This document shows positions 13,406 to 13,750 of a stretch of 13,750 nucleotides of DNA, one piece after another. Below the pieces are notes generated by a model. The model was not told the origin of the DNA and ran no database searches. It saw nothing but the letters and a program-made list of their open reading frames with translations. This DNA is from Chloroflexota bacterium. Lineage in GTDB: Bacteria > Chloroflexota > Dehalococcoidia > GIF9 > UBA5620. The position numbers and the translations under genes were made by a program. The stretch spans positions 1-13,750 of the forward strand of contig JAPLHH010000085.1 in the NCBI GenBank assembly GCA_026389735.1, given 5' to 3'. The stretch's first letter is position 1; each line of letters opens with the position of its first letter.

Positions 13406-13433
13406 ATTATACATTGACTTATTCTATAGTCAA
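13406..13433 (-). promoter_or_regulatory. Promoter of rsmD-coaD-ferredoxin with palindrome
   Basis: On the minus strand TTGACT (13433-13428) and a perfect TATAAT (13411-13406) are 16 bases apart; the start would be near 13399, about 16 bases before the rsmD ATG. The -35 hexamer is one arm of a palindrome TTGACT/AGTCAA (13414-13419 and 13428-13433) that spans the spacer and could be an operator. Confidence 0.6.
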
Positions 13434-13456
13434 GCTTGCTCCTTGGAAATCCTACC

Positions 13457-13513
13457 TGTCATTCTGAGCGGAGCGAAGAATCTAGAGTCCCTTCGCTGTC
13501 GCTCAGGGTGACA
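13457..13513. repeat. Intergenic inverted repeat, copy 4 (TCATTCT type)
   Basis: This single compact unit starts TGTCATTCTGAGCG (13457-13470), continues GAGCGAAGAATCT, and ends CGCTCAGGGTGACA (13500-13513). The arms are complementary except for two internal positions. It sits between the divergent rsmD and nuoA promoters and may insulate them or act as a structured RNA end. Confidence 0.75.
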
Positions 13514-13536
13514 TGTGGGGGTACTACAGTCAAGTT

Positions 13537-13566
13537 TTGCCCTTTCTTTCGTAGGTGTGTTATACT
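13537..13566 (+). promoter_or_regulatory. Promoter of the nuo operon
   Basis: TTGCCC (13537-13542) and TATACT (13561-13566) are 18 bases apart. The leader of about 50 bases includes a weak hairpin (TGAAAA / TTTTCA around 13589-13608) and the ribosome site AGGGGT (13608-13613), 9 bases before the GTG start. Confidence 0.5.
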
Positions 13567-13622
13567 TTCGAACGGCATTTTAGTACCCATGAAAAGCCTC
13601 GTTTTTCAGGGGTAACTAGATA

Positions 13623-13750
13623 GTGAGGCCTGAGCACTTGTTAGCAGATTTCGGTTACATCGGGATACTCCTTATCGTAGGTATTCTATTCACGCTTACT
13701 ACGCTTCTTCTACCTCTGACACTTAGCTTTTTCAAGATTGTACCCAGGAA
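13623..13750 (+). CDS. nuoA: NADH-quinone oxidoreductase subunit A, 5' part
   Basis: Only the first 42 codons lie in the window, starting from GTG at 13623. The product reads MRPEHLLADFGYIGILLIVG and continues through one long hydrophobic helix (about 12-36) to FFKIVPR. The short polar start, the first membrane helix and the following KIVPR (an LxPRR-like position) fit NuoA, the small three-helix membrane subunit at the quinone end of complex I. The call rests on this pattern and on AGGGGT upstream; the conserved Glu/Asp residues of the later helices are outside the window. nuoB and the rest of the complex would be expected just downstream. If they were absent, another small membrane protein would be possible. 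Confidence 0.75.
   Translation, partial: MRPEHLLADFGYIGILLIVGILFTLTTLLLPLTLSFFKIVPR

Overview
The window reads as a piece of a bacterial chromosome, probably from an uncultured Chloroflexota of the Dehalococcoidia type. That placement is an inference. It rests on the mix of housekeeping genes, an acyl-CoA (beta-oxidation-like) gene pair, an Alvin-type ferredoxin, the start of a nuo operon, and clusters of short intergenic repeats (TGTCATTCTGAGCG / TGTCATTGCGAGCG type) such as are common in these genomes. Start sites mostly carry good AGGAGG-like ribosome sites, and ATG, GTG and TTG starts all occur.

Layout. Bases 1-456 hold the AT-rich end of an unrecognised gene, closed by an inverted repeat that has the stop codon in its loop. 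A tRNA-Ala(GGC) follows at 629-704. Next is a two-gene plus-strand unit for acyl/hydroxyacyl metabolism: a short-chain dehydrogenase and an enoyl-CoA hydratase. Two minus-strand genes follow, a 70-residue two-helix membrane protein and a Zincin_1-type metalloprotease. Bases 3480-6630 form one apparent operon: a Phd/YefM antitoxin, a RelE/ParE toxin and leuS, behind two candidate promoters and a palindromic operator. An orphan AT-rich gene with a YNKLKHDR motif (6784-7476) and a membrane-anchored methyltransferase (7648-8295) come next. Then come a PLP-homeostasis protein (YggS type), proC and a second methyltransferase whose N-terminal reading frame runs through a repeat cluster. On the minus strand lie a third methyltransferase, a 2[4Fe-4S] ferredoxin, coaD and rsmD. 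Divergently, a promoter leads to the first 42 codons of nuoA at the right edge.

How genes fit together. rsmD, coaD and probably the ferredoxin form one transcript: the rsmD stop and coaD TTG start overlap as TTGA. yggS and proC are 2 bases apart, a common pairing. leuS sits 9 bases behind the toxin gene and so probably depends on the autoregulated toxin-antitoxin promoters.

Most notable points: (1) rsmD is intact except for one in-frame amber codon between its SAM-binding motif and its DPPY motif; (2) four clusters of the same inverted-repeat family occur, one of them in frame with a methyltransferase ORF; (3) a toxin-antitoxin pair heads the leuS operon; (4) the 6784-7476 gene belongs to no family I can name. 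I see no clearly new defence or metabolic system. The unknown gene and the repeat-protein fusions are the nearest candidates.
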